A DNA stretch of 64,000 bases from Atrichornis clamosus (GCA_013400975.1 WBMZ01012185.1:1-64000), one strand, 5' to 3'. Numbered from the stretch's first letter, positions 1 to 12,004 are shown. Notes: generated by a model from the letters alone, not told the origin. Translations and numbers: made by a program.

Positions 1-290
1 CCGCTCCCGGCGCCCGCCCCCGCGAGGCCCCGTTGGATCCCGGTTGGCGCAGCCAGTCGGGCCGGGCCGGGCGGGGCGGGGCGGGCAGCGCGTGTCCCCC
101 GAGACCCCGCCGCATTCCGGCCGCTGCACGTGACACCGCCCCGGGGCGGGAGCACATCCCGCCGCCTGTCCCGGGGCTCTGCGGGCAGGGGGCAGTCCCG
201 GGGCCGTCGGTGTAGCGGGCGGAGAGCGGAACTGCCCAGCTGCAGGCAGCGGGAGGGCAGCCGGTCCCGGGGCTGGACAACTGGGCACAC
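1..290. promoter_or_regulatory. CpG island at left edge, probable promoter of the next gene
   Basis: Very GC- and CpG-rich block cut by the window edge, dropping abruptly to AT-rich DNA after about 300. It holds several GC boxes (GGGGCGGGGCGGG around 74-86), a perfect 14-bp palindrome CCGCCCCGGGGCGG at 136-149 made of two opposed GC boxes, and an E-box. This is the look of a TATA-less CpG-island promoter. In human 8p23.3 the gene after CLN8 in the same direction is ARHGEF10, so by synteny this could be its promoter, firing leftwards on the minus strand. That name is inference: no exon or splice donor can be placed here. Confidence 0.6.
127..134. promoter_or_regulatory. E-box CACGTGAC in the CpG island
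   Basis: CACGTGAC (GTCACGTG on the minus strand) lies inside the CpG island. This is the E-box form favoured by USF and MiT/TFE factors. Its position in a promoter-like island supports it; occupancy is unknown. Confidence 0.4.
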
Positions 291-3047
291 TCAGCCTCAC
301 GAATAGTCTCTGAGCACGCTAGGGTGCACACTGGGCCACGGCGCTATTCTGGATTTTAATCTCATTTATATCTTGAAACCCTGTAATAGTTTTCAAAATT
401 AAAGGCTGTCTAGAGACGCTGGCACGTCACGCCGAACATTTTTGCTTTTTGCATCCTCACGTGACGGTCCTCACAGCGAGCATCTCTGCAGACCAGCACT
501 GACCAAGCCAACCACTCAGCCACCCAAAGCCTGTGCCACAGAAGCATGGAATGCTTATTCTGAGAGTAACACCAACCACTTGTACATTCAGAAATGAACA
601 TGCGCCTTAGTTAAAATAATAGAGAAAACCTTTCTAAGATGCAATTATTTTGAAAATGTGTACCTTGCAATATACCCATGTACACATCTGTCACACTTCA
701 ATGAAAATAAATGCTCTTAAGTGCTTAAATAAATTATAAGACATTAAGCTATCTAACGTTGTTAATTTATCTGAAATCTTTGAACCACTTTTAAGAATGA
801 AAACTTCAAGCTAAATGCTGTTCAAAAATCCATGTGTCATCCAGCAGTGATCCTTGCCTATTTAAGCACACTCATGCTACAGTGCATAATAAAATATGCC
901 CAGGTATAGTAAATTCATTATCATTACCTGAAAATGTTAGTAGAAAATGAAGGCACTTGACATTTGATTAATCCATCTTTTTCCTACATTTTCCCTTTGT
1001 CTGTAGTTTAACCATACACATTCACAATTACCCATGTCTTCACATGGGTTCATACAAGCTGAACTACAAATTAAGTATTAAAAGTATTACTTTCAAAAAG
1101 TTTTTCCATATTCACAATCTTATTTCTTTTTAATGCAATTCTTCATGGTATGAACTCAAAATAGTTTCCACATAGCTCTATAGGTTCTCCGTAAGAAAGA
1201 AAACAAGAAAATTGGGCCATATGTAAAAGTTAAGGTAAGGAATACCATTATGGCATTCAGTTCAGCTACCAGCAGAGACCACTTTATCCTGCTGTTTCTG
1301 TAATTTTTAAAATATGTTACACTTCACTCACACCAACGTACCATTTCAGGAGCTGAAGTGGCAGGGAATCAGTCTTTGGCACACTGTTACGTAAGTGCTT
1401 ATCACCAGAGGCCACTTTAAAGAACAGACTCATATCTAGACCAAGTACAACTAGCTTGATTCCATAAATAAAAATACCATTTACTAGCAATATCCTTCTC
1501 CTTCTGGCAGCCAACTTACAACCTATGTGCATTAAATTCTCCCTTTCATAATTATCTTTCACTATTAGTCAAAATTCAAATCCTTCCTGGCGTTCCTTTC
1601 TGAACTCTTTTGATCTTCGACAACCCCTTCTTTTGATTCCTGTGACCATACATATATACCCTTCTCTAATTCCAATAAAAGGTTGTTGTGCAAACCTTGT
1701 TGGACAAATCCAACAGCAGACCAACTTAGAAAAAAGAAAAACTAACTTCCAAAATAATTTGCACTTTCCTACTATTTTGTAAGGCAACATCCTATTAGGA
1801 GTACTAATTAGCACCCTAATCATTGCGATCACAAATTAATTACCTATCCACCCATAGTTAGTAGTCGATAGAGTACAGATAATGGCTGTCTCCACTGTTA
1901 ACATGATGCTTTTTATAACCAGATTCTAAAAAGTTGATGTTTACATTGGTTTTACTGGCAATACTTAGACAAGACCCCACCAGACTTCGTTTACTCTCAT
2001 TTTTGATTACTGGGGCTTCAGCAAAGATACCTCTCACCTCCAAGCCACTACACATAGGTCATCTACTCCACGAGTCTACACCATCCACCTACTCCAATAC
2101 ATGTATTAGGCTTCTTAAGGACACCATCAACCCTGGGCAGTGTCCTGATCCCGTATGACACAGTATGTCGTGAAGATGGGATGCCTTTTTTCTCTTTCCA
2201 TGGAAATTGGCATGGTTGAATGCGAACATAAGTTTATGACAACTAAGGATATAGAACATCATTCCAATGGCTTGCTTCCCAAAACACTGCACAAAATCTG
2301 AACAAGACAACTAAAACTTAGGTTATGAAGTTCCCCAGAAAAATCCAATTTTCTCAGATTCTTCCTTCTGTTTAACAGCTGATGTAGCTGGCAGTTTTTC
2401 CTAGGGAATATTCATCCACTGGAAATTTGGAAATTGTTTCTCCTGTTGTTCTCAACTGTGTCCCCCATGAAGACAGTATGTCATCTGCCTACTGTAATCC
2501 TTCAGAAGCCAGAACATCCAGTTGCCTTACTTAACTTGAGCGTCTGCAGAACACATACTAGAGCCTTGTAAAATTACATGTCCCCTCTACTTCCCTTATC
2601 AAACTAGTTTGAGTGAGAATACTTCAATTTTTATATATATATTTTTTTCTTTTCTAAAAAAAAAGGGCAAACTACAGTTTTCTTAAATTCAGACTATTAC
2701 ATCAAAAATAACATTTGGTTTTATAAAAACACTGTTTATTTACATTCTGCTTTGATGCCTAATGCTCACTTGTCTTCCAGGTCTCCTTGAAGCACCAGCA
2801 CCACTAATGGGAGAGTTTGTCAATTCTGAGCATACCGGTACAGGTTAACCTGACAACTGAATTTTATAATACTGTGTTCTTCTACCAGCACTAGAACTTC
2901 TTTCATGAACACATTTCATTTCATTTTTTTCCTTCTTTTACGAGGCTTATTTGCAAGCCAAATTATCAGACTGCCAATTCAGACAGACAAAGTACAAATT
3001 TTCCTAAATTTTATTATTCTTCAGGACCAGAAGCCTTGTGTTACATC
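291..3047. other. Gene-free AT-rich interval
   Basis: No coding exon, RNA gene or recognisable repeat was found. The sequence is AT-rich with many stops in all frames. A second palindromic E-box, TCACGTGAC, lies at 457-465 just outside the CpG island, and there is a short TA run near 2633-2645. By synteny this would lie between the CLN8 3' end and the leftward neighbour. Confidence 0.5.
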
Positions 3048-3865
3048 AGCTCTATGTTGTCATGGGTGGTACAGTCAATGCCATAACTTCTTGTATGTTC
3101 ACCCTGGCCAGCAGCCAGACTCCCACCCAGCTGCTCTCCCACTCCCCCCGTCATCAGGATAGGGGGAGAGAATAAAATGAAAACCTTGTTGGTCAAAATG
3201 AAGGCAAGAAGATCCCTTAGCAACTACTGTCATGGACCAAACAGACTCGACTTGAGGAAATTGCATTTACTGCCAATTAAAATAAGAGTGGGATGGTAAG
3301 AAACAAAGACAAAAGTAAAAAAACCCCTCTCCCCTATGCTCTCCCTTTTCACCAAGGTGAACATCACTCCTTCATTCCCAACTCCTTGGTCTCCCTCACC
3401 CCGAGGGGCACAGTGGGATGGGAACTGGGGTTGTGGTCAGTCAGTAACAGCTTCTCCCTGTACTTCTTTATCCTCATATTTCTGCTCTGGTTCAGTGTGG
3501 GTTCTTCCCACAGGCTGCAGTCTTTCAGGATAAACCTGCTCCTTCGAGGCTCCTCCATGGGCTGCAGGGGAATCTCCGCTCTGGTGCCTGGAGCAGCTTC
3601 TTCCCCTCCTTCTTCACTGACCTTGGTGCTAGCAGGGTCGTTTCTCTTACACTGTTCCTCTCACTTTTGTGCAGCATTTTTTCCCTTTCTTACCTAGTTT
3701 CCCCCAAGGCACCCCCGCCCCGGCCGCGGGCTCAGCCGCGCCCTGCGCTGGGTGGGCTGGATCCGGCTGGAACCGGCTGTGTCCGGCTCGGGGCAGCCCC
3801 GGCCTCCCCTCACAGGGCGCCCGCAGCCCCCGCTGTTCACGCCTGGGCAGCAGCACCCCTGGCAG
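3048..3865 (-). mobile_element. Degraded endogenous-retrovirus / LTR-derived block
   Basis: The block is sharply bounded in composition (C- and G-richer than its flanks). It carries phrases typical of avian ERV LTR relics, such as CTCCATGGGCTGCAGGGGAA near 3553-3572 and CCTTCTTCACTGACCTTGGT near 3609-3628. In the copies I remember, such phrases are antisense to the LTR, so the element probably lies on the minus strand. No long gag, pol or env frame survives. The open frames here (for example 134 codons from 3293) are by-products of base composition. The ends are not defined and I could not find a target-site duplication. Family assignment is from memory of avian repeats. Confidence 0.55.
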
Positions 3866-6800
3866 TCATATGCACAGGTTGTTTCTGTAACACAAAATTC
3901 CTCTGTTCAGTTATTTTGCTGTGCTCGGATGGCTCTGCTTCATCCTAAAGCTGATGAAGGGAAAAACTCGAGTGTATTTCCTCTCAGGAGGACCACAAAG
4001 TGCTGAGGCCGTGCAACCCCCAAAGACACATGCAGCCTTTGGCTGAAACAGAACTGTTCCCAGGGGCGGAAAGGAGGTAATAGTGTAATACAAGATACTG
4101 AGAAGACTTTATATCAAATATTATGTACAACTCTAAGCTGCCAATATTTAATAAAAAGAAATTCAAGTGGGAAAAGTGACAAATAAAGAGTATTAGGACA
4201 GCTAGGAAAACAAAAGAGCAGATTGATTTGTATTCATGAATATGCAAGAGAGTCTCCAGGGGTAAAAAGTAATTATGTAAGATAAAAAGGCAATGATGAT
4301 ACAAGAATACTTTAAATTAGAACAGACTTTAGGCTCTTTCAGCCTTGGGCAATATATTGCTTAGGAATTTTGATGTCCTAAAAAAAGTGTCTCAAACTTA
4401 GCCTCAACCAGTGTCACAGTAATATTTAATATGATGCTGAGAAGGAAGAATTAAAGCGTCAGACAAACTACATATCCAGCCTGGTTAGCAGTGTACAATG
4501 TAAGAACCAGTCCCATCCACCTCATCCCGAAGCCTCCTAGGTTTTTTTGTATTTAATTCTTATGACTCCTAAGGAAGGCTACTGCTGTTTTCCAGAATAC
4601 ACTTTCTTCCTGTAAATATGACCCACAAAAACAGGATGAACAAGTTCTTGTTAGATGCTCTATGCCTACTCTATGCAAACCTCCATGCAAAACTACTCTC
4701 TGTACTTTTCTAGTTTGCCTGCAGGCCTTTATTTTTCAAGGTGTCAGGTTATCACCTTGATTTACACTTAAAAGATCCTGACAGCAAGACTGCAAGGTCC
4801 ATAAACATAGGGGAGTCAACCCTCTACCTTCTACAAAATTAGTCCTTTCTCATTTTGTCCCCTGCTTGGTGCAAGCCCCATGCTTAAACTTCAGTGAGTG
4901 CAGTTTTGGTAATAGAATGCAGTGTTCACTCAGTAAACTGCTTTTGGCAGCACAAGCAGCAAAGCAAGAGAAGTTGCAGATCTATATAGCAATATATAGA
5001 TCTGAGTGAGTACCTGGAGCTGCCACAATCAGTTACTAGTACTAAAACCTCACAATTCTTTACAGTGTCAGAGGACATAGTGGTGAAAACTCTCTCAGCT
5101 TATACGGCACACTAACATGAGCCAAGAAGTCAAAGGAGCAGACATAGCTAGAATCACATGAGGAAATAAACATTTCAGACCAAAGTAATGCATCTGACAA
5201 AGCTAGTATTAAATTTCCACTCTCTCTGCTCAGGTCATATCCCTAAGAACTCAGACGTGACCATAGCTGGCTCTCAGTACATACACACAATAGCAGCACA
5301 CAATGGCACAGACAATTTCCTTGCTTTATTTGTGGACAGGTGAGCAGACTTCACTCCTTTCAAGTTTGGCTTGTCTGCCACCTTGAGCACTGAACAAGGA
5401 CTGCTGTGGCCTTGCAGGTTTGCTGTATCATCATCATTCCACCCCACTCACCAGTGTTCAACTTAAGGAAAGCAGGAAGGCACAATGTGCTGCAAAAATA
5501 CTTGTTCCCGCTCTGTGAAACCACCACTAGCAGAACACGCTAGTGTTTAGTCAATCAAATCCAGAGCATAAAATGTCTCTTCCAACACTGGAAACCCATC
5601 TTGGGGCTGACAACTACTGCAACAGGCATGATGTACTTCATTAATGACCACTGCTTACATTTCTTTGTTCCAAATTAAGTAGCAGTGCCGTGACACAAGA
5701 TCGAAAGATCGTAATTGCTGAGTAACACTGTCAGTCCAAGTGTGCTCCAGTATTTTTCTGAGAATGTGGTTAAGAACTACTCAGTAAAATATATTAACCT
5801 ATCAATTGAAAACACCTGAGTAGCAAAACATTAGTAACATTTAAATTCATTTTATAGATCATTTACCAAAAAAAAAAGGGGGGGGTACTTTATTCATAGA
5901 AACACTATTATACATTGTTCTTCTCATCCCAGTCTGTACCCACACATATTCCATAGTTAGCAGAGCTGTACACATGAATGTCTTGCTTCTGCTTCAATTA
6001 ATCTTGGGGACTTCACTGCAGAGGCAGGCAGCCAGCCCATCACTTGCACTGTTCATTCTTATAAGAATAATTAAAATGCCAGTAATGACACTGTTCCTTT
6101 AATTCACTAATCTAAAAAGCATCAGGAATTAATTCATGCAAAAGTATCATGAAAGAAATGCTTAGAATTGGTTTTTATTATTTTGCAATGAGACAAGTTT
6201 TTGGTGTTTGTTTTGGTTTATGTTCCTTGTTTTTGTTGTTTATTTAAGGTAGCTCATACTAAACCATGAAGTGTCATGTGGTACCAAATGAAGTGTCTTC
6301 ACACTTAGGGCCTAATGCAAAAATGGACCACACACTTCAAATACACAAGGCAGAAACGTCATTCCCAAGGGATGAGTTTTTTAACTGGTTTTATTACTTA
6401 GTATAGCACAGCTTCTAGTGTTCTAAACATGCTTGTGGGGAAAAATATGTTAAATGCTGGTGAAGGGAGATTGGCTTACAAGATTTTATAGCTATTTCCA
6501 TTAATATGACATTATCTTTGTTAAGTTTAACAGAACATTTCAAATCAAATAATTTTTTAGTACATGTACTGCAAAAACTGTTTAAGCTACAAGTAGCAAG
6601 TAAAAAAATAATAGGCATTTTTTTCATCAGTAAATGAACCAGAAGACAGCTATTCAATAAAATACTTTTATTTATGTACAGTGTAAAGATGCTGTATCTT
6701 CAACAAATGTTATATGTACAAGAGAAGATTTGAGTTTGCTTAACACTTCTAAATTCACTTTAAAGGGGAGCCTCCCTGAGGTTAAAAAAGGTTTCTTATA

Positions 6801-7682
6801 ACTGTACATCACATCAAAACTTAATCCATGTTATCAGGAAAACACAACTCTGAAAGATTTGGACACAGATCTTTAGTGAAGGATGGGCCTGATGGGATGT
6901 ACTGAAAACTACTAAACAAAAATATCACAGTGGTAATATGACTCCTGCAAGTTCATGACCAGTACTGCAAGTAAGAATAAATATTATAGAAAAACTGGCT
7001 GGGGGGAAGACAAGTTTTGGAAAACACATGACAGGACAAAATGGAGGAAAACACAAACTGTGATTTAGGAATGCTGTATGAAGACAGTAAGAACCAGATG
7101 CCTGGACAAGGTGTCTCAGATCAGACATTTTTCTTTAAAGAAAAAAAACCAACAAAAACAACTGAACACCCTCATCCCCACCATAGTTCCTTGGTTTGGG
7201 CTGGTTTTGTTGTTTGGGTTGCTTTTTTTTGTTTTAAAAAGTTTCAGCCAGAAAGATGACATGAACACCACTCCTTCAAATAAGCTTGTTCAACAAGAAA
7301 GTCCCTAACAGTCACCTTGGCAAACAAGTAAGTCACCCAGAATCACCTTATGCAAGAGTTTTCCAAATCCACAGCAGTGCACCCTATGACCCAATCCAGC
7401 CATTACAGAAGCTGAGTGTGGATTTTTCTAAAGGGGATTGTGGATGAGGCTGTATAAGGCGGCCCAACAAGACTGGGATTAGTTTTACTCCAACAAAATT
7501 TACTAGCAAGCTATAGTTAATCTACCTTTGGGTTGAAGAGCAATACTTAGGTTTAAGAGTAATTAGACACCAAATCCCTCAGTTCAAGAACTCTTTCAGA
7601 CTTGTTTCAGAGCAATATGACAGTCATCCACAATAATAAACCAGAAAATCCTCCTGAAGGGAGCAGTTGGAGGGCAGTGAAG
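3866..7682. other. Gene-free AT-rich interval
   Basis: No exon or RNA gene is supported. Frames are short and broken. There is a perfect short inverted repeat at 4978-5003 and an A-run/G-run near 5868-5886. Minus-strand AATAAA motifs occur (for example opposite 6667-6672). If CLN8 has a 3' UTR of several kilobases, as I recall for the human gene, part of this interval could belong to it. Confidence 0.4.
4978..5003. repeat. Short perfect inverted repeat
   Basis: AGATCTATAT and its exact reverse complement flank a 6-base loop. It could form a 10-bp hairpin, but it is AT-rich and short, so chance is a fair explanation. Confidence 0.6.
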
Positions 7683-7972
7683 AATCACAGAATGGTTTGA
7701 ACTGAAAGAAACCTTAAAAATCATCTAGGTCCAAATCTCCTGCTGTAAGCAGGGACACCTTCCACTCCACCAGGTTGTTCAAAGCCCCATCCAACCTGAC
7801 CTTGAACATAATTCCAGGGCTGGGGCATCCACAGCTTCTCTGGGCAATCTGTTCCAGTGCCTCACCACCTCCATAGGGAAGAACTTCTTCGTAATATAAT
7901 CTAAATCTCCCCTCTTTAAAGATGTTACCCTAGCCCTATCACTACATACCCTTATAAAAAGTCTTTTTATAC
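7683..7972 (-). mobile_element. CR1 LINE, 5'-truncated copy
   Basis: The plus strand begins with the reverse complement of a CR1 3' end (AGAATCACAGAATGGTTTGA) and continues through the usual CR1 block: CAGGGACACCTTCCACT, then the 'cagcttctctgggcaa' phrase, ending near 'cccttataaaaagtc'. On the minus strand, 7779-7976 still reads as the C-terminal end of the CR1 ORF2 protein, with the diagnostic KKFF...VVRHWNRLPREAVDAP segment. The copy is therefore 5'-truncated, as most CR1 copies are, and diverged. It is the best evidence in the window for a sauropsid, specifically avian, genome. Confidence 0.93.
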
Positions 7973-9948
7973 TCAAGTATAAAAAAAATACTCTCTGTGT
8001 AACAGAACTGGTAACTCCAACTCTAAGCCATCAAAATGAAGAAGAAAGGTTGTCTGTATTTTTGTCGTGTTGTATTTTTAGCTGGACTGTAAAACACCCT
8101 CAAACCAACAGAAATAAAATGAATGCTGTTATTTGCTTTATTGCACAGCTTTCTTTTTCTAGCAGGTCTACCAGTGCTTAGGTTAGCAGGGGTTCCTAGG
8201 TATTATTCATTATATAGTTAAGATATGCAAACTCCAACAGTCTTTGCATGAAAAAAAAATCACACTAGGATGCAAACTAAATAGACTGCACTATTATGAT
8301 AAAAACATAGTTTTAATGAAAGATTTAAAATTCACTTAATAAAATTACTCACATTAATAATATAGAATATTAAACTTTAGACATCTGGTGCCGTGACATA
8401 AATTTCCACCCGCTTTTTTTCAGTCCCAAATTCACTAACCTCCATCTTCCATATCCTTTAATTGTAGCACATAGGAACTTCACATCCTTTAGCCAGCCAC
8501 TCTAAGAATTACACACTTTTCCCAAACCTCTTCTGATGCTTCCATTTTCTGTTAGGATTCTGCAGAATTTTGTAGCTGCGATTTTTATAATTATTACCTT
8601 GTTTTATGAATCCAAACCTTCAAGTGTTAAGCTTCACAGACCACACTATCATTCTGGTATCTGGTGACTTATCCTCTGCCTTTCTCCCTGGAACTCCTGC
8701 AAGTGAGGTTTGGATTCTGCAAGGTGTGCATTCAGATAATATTTTTTGGTTCCATTTCCAAGAAATTAATCCCTCTGGTTTCTTCCAAAGAACTTTTAAC
8801 ATTACTCTCCCACATGCAACTCCTCAGGAGAGCTACGTAATTTCAAGCTTTTGAGAACTCTTTTTACTATAAGACAGCACCAAGACAGGTGACACTGCTA
8901 AAACACTGCAACTTCATTCTGCCCACCTTAGGAATAAGAAGATAGCTCCAAATTTAGATTTTATCTACCAAATATCAGGAGAGTAAGACAGGGTTGCTGT
9001 GTAAAATTACTATGACCCTCTCAGCCTAGTTTTGAAGGGACAATTTCAGATATTCACCACTTCACCATTATTAACAAGATCTGGCTATATATTTGTGACC
9101 TAAAGTAAGAAGTCTCCTCTCCCTCATAGAACAGAACTTCAACACTGTGCTCACACAAAATGAATTAGGGAACACAGCAATCTGGCCACTCCCTTCACTC
9201 AGAACAAATCAAAGACATTACCACCAAAAATTAATAAAATGGGGGTGTTTACACCAGAGTGTTTCCCTTGCACATTTAAAACAATATGCTCCACCACAGA
9301 TCAGTACACAAAGTCTCTAATTCATGGTTTGAGCTAAAATTCTTCACAGTTTGCCCAGTCTTAATGCTTTGGGGAATAAATCTGTGTAGCAGTCACGTCA
9401 CACAGAATTCCACTCAAGCGGTTATTTTATCTCATTAGTGCCGTGCACTAAAACTAACACCTGTGTCATTCTCCTGCCACTAGGGGTCACTCTCTTCTGT
9501 AGTGATCTTTATCCCTTCATTCACTTCCCAACATTTCACCTAGGAACCGTCAGACTAATACTGTAAGTGGGAGAATATCCATGGCCATTAGTCCCTATCT
9601 AAAGAGTAACCCAGTTTCTCAGGTCAAAGATTTTTGTTATGTGGCAGATAAAGTGCGAAGGATTTTTAGTGTCACTTGACATGTTCTTTAAAGTTAAATA
9701 AAAATACTAAAACAACTGAACTCCTACAGGAGGTGACATGGGCTTTCCTCCACAGAGGAGTCATCTCAGATTCTGAAACCATCTAAAATTAAGTGCATTT
9801 CCAAAAATAAGAGGAACCATAACAGGAGCACTACTGGAACTAATTGCATGATCCCTCACGTAGGACCTACAAATAAAATAATTTTATTAATCAAGCAGCA
9901 TTTTTTTCAAGGACAAAACAGTCACATTCTGTTGTTGTTGCCACTTGT

Positions 9949-10010
9949 ATTTCATTGATTTCAAGTCCAGAAGGGACCATTATGATTACCTGCTAGACCA
10001 CTCATATCCC
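9949..10010 (-). mobile_element. Ancient CR1 3'-end fragment
   Basis: TTCATTGATTTCAAGTCCAG followed by AAGGGACCATTATGATTACC resembles the 3' end of an old CR1 lineage shared by turtles, crocodilians and birds. It is short and diverged, and the family call is from memory. Confidence 0.5.
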
Positions 10011-10120
10011 CACATGCGTCATTTTGGTGGATATGAACTCCTCCCATACTGAGGCAACCTGGAAACTACAACTTTGACGGCAAACACTCAAACAATTACT
10101 TTCCTGTTCCTTAAGTGCAC

Positions 10121-10187
10121 TTAAAAAAAACCCCAAAAAACCCAAACATCCAAAAATCCCCAAACCTATAAACCAAACAACAAAACC
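10121..10187. repeat. A/C-rich low-complexity run
   Basis: A-runs interspersed with short C-runs (AAAAAAAACCCCAAAAAACCC and similar). Simple low-complexity sequence of a kind common in bird genomes, possibly the decayed tail of a retroposon. Confidence 0.7.
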
Positions 10188-10650
10188 GATGACTGCATTC
10201 TACCACTGACCAGTTCAGCCACTTGGAGTGATTCACTGGCACACAGGAACTAGGTACCCATGCATACCTAACTTGGGTCATAATTGATCTTAATAAACAA
10301 CATAATTTCCAGTATCAGTATCTCCACTGTATGTGAAATGGTATTCAAGCTAAACTTGATTCAAGCTGAGCTTAATAGACAAGTGAACTGTAAAGCCACT
10401 TTGAAGCATTAGGACAAAGGATGCCATTAGGGAGCACGTCACTACTAAATTATTAAATACTGTCCAACCTAACAAAATTGTTGGTGTAATTCATAACGAG
10501 GGCTGAAGTTCTGATATGTATGCACATATGAAACATAAACAATGCTCTTCAATACTTGTGATGCATACAGAATGCTACCAACAAGGAGTCACTGTGTCAA
10601 TGAGCTTTTTGCAAAAGCTTCTACTTCATGCGCAAAGAATTACTTTGCAT

Positions 10651-10656
10651 TTTATT
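10651..10656 (-). terminator. Candidate proximal poly(A) signal of CLN8
   Basis: TTTATT on the plus strand gives AATAAA on the minus strand, 37 nt after the CLN8 stop. No strong downstream GU-rich element was identified, and use of a more distal signal is just as likely. Confidence 0.25.
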
Positions 10657-10692
10657 CTTCTGTTACCCTACTAGGAAACTTCTGTTTCAGTG

Positions 10693-11007
10693 TTATGTCC
10701 TCTTCTTTTGATGTGTTTCACCATTTAATCTTCCATTTTCCACTGCTTTGTTTTCAAAGTTCCAGTCAGTTGGGTTGAGGAGTTGCTGAGTTTTTTTGTA
10801 TGTCCAGTATGGGTTAAGTATTAGTGTAACAGCAAATAATCCCGAGAATAAAACAATGAAGTGAAGAAGTCCCAGATTTTCTATCACAGAATTCCAGTTG
10901 AAAATACACACCCACCACATGTGGTAGGTAAGAATCATGCGACAGTGAAACAGATGGATCATCACCCACTGGTTTGCCTTCCAGAAAAAGGTGTTAGCAC
11001 AGCCAGC
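10693..11007 (-). CDS. CLN8: CLN8, last coding exon (C-terminal part)
   Basis: This exon encodes the last 104 residues of CLN8 plus a TAA stop. The acceptor is TTTTTCTAG just before 11007 and the intron is phase 0. It reads AGCANTFFWKANQWVMIHLF, then HCRMILTYHMWWVC, then two hydrophobic membrane segments, and then NPYWTYKKTQQLLNP. This matches the conserved second half of the CLN8 TLC domain. The protein ends in KKRT, a di-lysine KKXX-type ER-retrieval signal like the KKRP end of human CLN8. It joins in frame to 11414-11956 across a 406-bp intron (11008-11413), giving 285 residues against 286 in human. Known role of the family: an ER/ERGIC membrane protein that helps export newly made lysosomal enzymes from the ER; human loss causes neuronal ceroid lipofuscinosis 8. 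Confidence 0.95.
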   Translation of the reverse strand, partial: AGCANTFFWKANQWVMIHLFHCRMILTYHMWWVCIFNWNSVIENLGLLHFIVLFSGLFAVTLILNPYWTYKKTQQLLNPTDWNFENKAVENGRLNGETHQKKRT

Positions 11008-11413
11008 CTAGAAAAACAAGAACACAAAGTATGCAGAAGTGAGATTGTTACTTCAAGATAAGGAACTGAGGAATCTGTAGAACTAATGCAAATATCCAGC
11101 TTTCACAAACACACACTCTCAGGCATTTTTTCGATGTAGTGCTATGATATTCCATACATATATGGCATCCCAAACTCGGTATGGATCTATACCATCTCAC
11201 TGTGCACATGCACACAGCACCACACAGAAACCTACATGAAGGACTGCAGAAATGCCATCCCAACAAAAGCAGGTATGACAAAAACGTGGACATCCGTTGA
11301 ATAAATGCAGTTTTGAAGAAAAGCTATCCAGACAAACCACACAGATTATCTACGGACAAGTGAAATACATGAAAACTGTTGCAAACATAATCTGAAAATT
11401 ACCACGTTCTTAC

Positions 11414-11956
11414 CTTCAGAAGCATCCAGGAAATGCATGTTGAGGGAGTACTCATCTCCAGCAACATTCCCATCAAAGGCAGATAATGTCCAGATTTCAC
11501 ATTAATTACAAGACCAGCCAAGCCACCAAAAGCAAGTAAGTGATGAACTACCAAGAAGACATCAAATGTCCTAAAAATAATGTTGGACACATGAACTGCT
11601 ACATTTTCAAGCAAGAAAAATCCAGCTGCTATCAAACAGTTAAACCAACTCCACTTTTGCTGCGAATAGACTTTGTCAGCATGAAAAACAGGATCTATGA
11701 GCAAAGCCCACAGCCCAGCAACACAGCTCTGAAGTCCAAACACACCACGTGTGACTGCCATATTCCAAAACACCTTCTCCTTTGCAGACAAGCCACAATA
11801 AGTGGTGCTTCTCCATGAACACAACCAGTGAGACAGAAGAAATACTCCCAAGTAGATTAAAAAGCCAACAGCTAAAAATGTCAAACGAACTTCCCATAAG
11901 AGATAGTCCCAGTCAAAAATGGTCCCAAACACTGGATTATCATTTGTAGGATTCAT
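11414..11956 (-). CDS. CLN8: CLN8, first coding exon (N-terminal 181 residues)
   Basis: The open frame is closely collinear with human CLN8: FDWDYLLWEVRLTF, GFLIYLGVFLLSH, AKEKVFWNMAVTRGVFGLQS, AGLWALLIDPVFHADK, ENVAVHVSNIIFRTFDVFLV and LLEMSTPSTCISWMLLK. It holds several hydrophobic segments and the first part of the TLC (TRAM-LAG1-CLN8) domain. The donor is AAG|GTAAGAAC at 11414/11413, phase 0. I chose the start MNPTNDNP (ATG at 11956-11954) because it aligns without gaps to human MNPASDGG and places Arg24, the residue changed in human Northern epilepsy, at position 24. An in-frame ATG 42 nt upstream (11998) would add 14 residues (MKETIVEISVKREE); it follows an in-frame stop, and both ATGs have a purine at -3. 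Confidence 0.96.
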
Positions 11957-12004
11957 TTCTTCTCTTTTGACACTTATCTCCACTATAGTCTCCTTCATGT
12001 CTAT

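Larger units (their letters stand above)
7973..10692 (-). other. CLN8: Probable CLN8 3' UTR and downstream sequence
   Basis: This begins directly after the CLN8 stop codon and is AT-rich with no coding potential. Minus-strand AATAAA motifs occur opposite 10651-10656, only about 37 nt past the stop, and opposite 8137-8142. Neither can be chosen as the real cleavage site from sequence alone, so the UTR length is unknown. The block also holds an ancient CR1 scrap and an A-rich run, listed separately. Confidence 0.45.

Noticed and set aside
3293..3697. 134-codon plus-strand frame as a small membrane protein
   Set aside because: It lies within the ERV-derived block; the hydrophobic stretch comes from T- and C-rich repeat sequence.
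7779..7976. 65-codon minus-strand frame as a host gene
   Set aside because: It is the C-terminal remnant of the CR1 ORF2 protein in a 5'-truncated copy.
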